A DNA stretch of 64,000 bases from Gymnogyps californianus (lineage: Eukaryota; Chordata; Aves; Accipitriformes; Cathartidae): positions 20,813,437-20,877,436 of the forward strand of contig NC_059500.1 in NCBI RefSeq assembly GCF_018139145.2, read 5' to 3'. The notes below the pieces were generated by a model, which did not search any database, had not been told where the DNA came from, and saw only the letters and a program-made list of their open reading frames with translations. Position numbers and translations under genes: made by a program. Position 1 is the stretch's first letter. The number at the start of each line of letters is the position of its first letter. Positions 61,484-64,000 of this stretch are shown here, piece after piece.

Positions 61484-61720
61484 ATGTTGTTATATCTGTG
61501 CATAGACACTGCTGAAACAGTGCCCCAGGACAGGTACTCTGCATTCGTTTATCTTCATGTGGGTTGTGCTCTCTATAAGACCCTCTCATCTTATTTTGTG
61601 CCAGAATTTTTAGCCTCTGTTATTCTTTCCTACACATTTATTAAGTTTTGTGATTTACCTTCTCCTTATTACTTCTTTCTAGGAGTTGCTGTCTACAGAG
61701 TGTGTACTGGTTTAACTTAA
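61484..61720 (+). other. 78-codon hydrophobic open frame, unknown
   Basis: An ATG at 61,484 opens 78 codons, beginning MLLYLCIDTAETVPQDRYSA and continuing with Phe-, Tyr-, Val- and Leu-rich stretches. T-rich DNA favours such frames. A strong acceptor-like TTATTACTTCTTTCTAG ends at 61,681, but no open frame of note follows it. No family is recognised. Confidence 0.12.
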
Positions 61721-64000
61721 TAATATTTTCACTCAATTTAACACTTTAACTTAATAACATTAATAGCATTTTAGACCAATGTCAAGTAAACCATGAAAGC
61801 TATGTAGGGATTCTAATTCAACTTTTGAAGTAGGCATAGGCCAGTTGAATTTAAACACATTCAAACTGTTTAAACAAGTCACTAACAGAAAGGTAGAAAT
61901 TTTCCCGAAGAATACACAAAGTGGCTTAGGCTGGCAAAGCAAGTCTCTTGGCCTACTCTGTTTCTTCAGAAGATGCAATTAGTCCAAAGGAACCATTGCA
62001 CTAACAGAGTTGTTGGGCTTCTGATCCCAAGCTGGATCAAGTAAATGCATGCAGGCATTTAGCAGTCAAAATAATGTTTTAATAAGTTAACTGATGGGGA
62101 GGGGGAAAGGTTTTTGGACAAACAAGGTCTTTAGATCTGAAACAGAAGCAATCTACCCTTCCGTGTAAGAAGAGACTGGAAACAGTGATTAACATTATTA
62201 ACTTCATGCAGAACAATTAGTATGATTGAAAGAGTACCTGTGCTGCTGAGGGGGATGTTAACAATGGGAAGGTTATTAGTCCCTTTGGGACTAAGACTGA
62301 CACATTTTGTCATTGCTCCTAGAGAAAAGTTAAACTCAGGTTGCTGTATGGCAAACTAATGTGCAATCAAACAAATATTTCTATTGATATAAAGATTAAT
62401 ATCTTTAAAATAGACCTTAAAGGTAAAATTAACAATTTGATTAGTTATTTCCAAAGTCTTCTTTGGAGGGCTGGTCTAAAGAAAGCCAAATATAAGAGTA
62501 TTTTTCTATGGAAAACATGCTCCCTTTTCCAGGAGAAAATGTAGCTTCTTTCAGTTATCTATCTGCATTAGATTTCTCCAGTGCATAATAGTTTTCTGGT
62601 TTCACACATGTAGTTTCTATAAGGGTATTTTGTTTTGTGGAATAAAGAACCAATACAGTCTAGATATACATGTAGGAACTATGATTTTTTTTCTGGTTCT
62701 TTCATAGGTGTTATATAAATTTTGTTGTTTGATTCTGTATTTTTTGTTTTGGCACTGTAATATCGGCATACCCACAATGAACAAAACATTAACACAAAAT
62801 ACGTTTCTACATAAGCTAACTTCTCTTGCTCTTTTCTCCCTCTGAAGAGAAAACATTTAAGCATTACACTTCATCTTCTCATTCCCTCTGCTGCTTTGTC
62901 GGTGCTGTTTTCTCTTTGGAAATGTCTTCTCTTCCTCAAATTGTCTATTTTTTCTACATTCCTTCATAAAAGTTCTGCCATCTTTTATTCAAATATTCAT
63001 TTCTCTTTCCTTTCAGCTCTCAGTTTCTCACTCAGATTCTGTTCCGTTCAGTCATTTAACTCTGGTCCTCATTTAGTTCTGTAAATAACAATGCCAACAC
63101 ATGTTTTGCTAAGAATAATTATAACACTCCAGACAAGTTAAACAGTGCTGTGCCTCCTGAGCATAAGACAAGGTTTGGATCCCCAGAACAACAAGGCTCA
63201 AGATGAAACCTAGTTAGGTAGAAGTAATTTTTGAAATAGCAGTATCCTACTCTCACAAATCTGTGTGACTCTGGGGTGGTACGGGTTATCCCAGACATAT
63301 GTCACTACAGGGGATGAAGTTGGATACCTCCCAGAAATAGTTAAGAGCAAAATAATTCCAGAGGCAGACATCTCTCATCATCCTATGTTTGAAATATTTT
63401 AATCAGAAGGTACCACTGCTATTTCTTCCATAGCCTGTACATGAACTTATGATCTACAAGTGCTTACTGAAAGGAAAAGCTGCAAGAAAGGCAAATCAAG
63501 GCACTAATTTTGCCATTTATACAAAAGCTACTTAGTTTTAACCATAGATATATTTGCCACAGGGCTGAAATACTGCCTTTTTTAAAAAAAAATACTCACT
63601 CTATTAGCAACATAATATCATTTGGTACTTGGAAACCATCCAAACCCAGCATATTACAGAAAACAGAAAATTCTCTCACTGTCTGAAAAATCTTAGAAAA
63701 AGCAGAAGTTGAATTTAAAAAGTTATGTATACTATTTTATGAATTTCCTGTTTACACAATCTGTTTTAACTATACAAAGTTGAAAGTGACATTTATTACA
63801 ATAGGGTTGCATGTAGCCATTTCCAGTGACACCTAATTGGGCTAGTGATATGCAAACAGACAAAAAGACTGTTCTTGCTTCGAAGAGCTGACGTTTAACC
63901 CTGTTTAAACTGAGGTACACTGCTGTAAAAATAGAGATACTGCACCATTTGATCTTGCAAACAAAAAGCAAGAAGCCAAACCAAGTAACAATCAGTAGAG
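61721..64000. other. AT-rich spacer to the window edge
   Basis: No gene or repeat is recognised. Confidence 0.55.

Noticed and set aside
1..64000. CRISPR arrays, operons, bacterial promoters or phage genes
   Set aside because: No regularly spaced repeats and no dense same-strand gene runs; composition and repeats are those of vertebrate nuclear DNA.

Overview
This window reads as non-coding vertebrate nuclear DNA, most likely from a bird. It is AT-rich, lacks bacterial gene organisation, and has no long open frame I can assign to a known protein. The clearest taxonomic sign is a CR1 LINE at about 13,540-14,518 ending in the typical avian-type CR1 3' terminus. The low density of recognisable repeats (one good CR1, one very old CR1/L3-type LINE, one probable ERVL-type LTR, one MIR-like SINE in 64 kb) also fits a bird better than a mammal. 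A turtle or crocodilian cannot be fully excluded.

Layout. 1-13.5 kb is AT-rich spacer with a probable degenerate solitary LTR (about 2.88-3.55 kb), three striking perfect or near-perfect palindromes (5,448-5,484; 7,171-7,190; 12,013-12,034), a GC-richer block with a hairpin (10.9-11.2 kb) and a minus-strand exon-like open stretch (11.74-11.94 kb). 13.5-14.5 kb is the CR1. 14.5-36.5 kb is mostly spacer with several exon-like open stretches (15.36 kb +, 20.26-20.40 kb -, 32.57-32.68 kb -, 35.8-36.5 kb +), a long chance-level frame at 23.6-24.1 kb, a C-rich G4-type tract at 20.69 kb, and an enhancer-like stretch at 32.87-33.22 kb.

36.5-48 kb holds a candidate minus-strand terminal exon with a poly(A) signal (39.83-40.10 kb), a tandem hairpin pair (40.36 kb), a C-tract followed by a dense CpG block (41.12-41.29 kb), a stretch that looks like developmental regulatory DNA (42.74-43.68 kb), the old LINE (46.09-46.74 kb) and a second CpG-rich block with a 41-bp minisatellite (47.02-47.38 kb). 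48-64 kb is spacer with a diverged 75-bp-period tandem duplication (54.07 kb), a small CpG cluster (58.84 kb), a MIR-like SINE (60.56-60.74 kb) and an inverted repeat beside a T tract (61.0 kb).

No complete protein-coding gene, rRNA, functional tRNA or CRISPR array is supported. The exon-like stretches were picked by eye from an open frame plus flanking splice-site consensus. Such decoys are common in vertebrate DNA, so they are leads, not genes. They do not join into one obvious gene: they lie on both strands and their phases do not connect simply. I see no evidence of a novel multi-gene system. The most plausible reading is an intergenic or large-intron region carrying regulatory elements and perhaps lncRNA exons.
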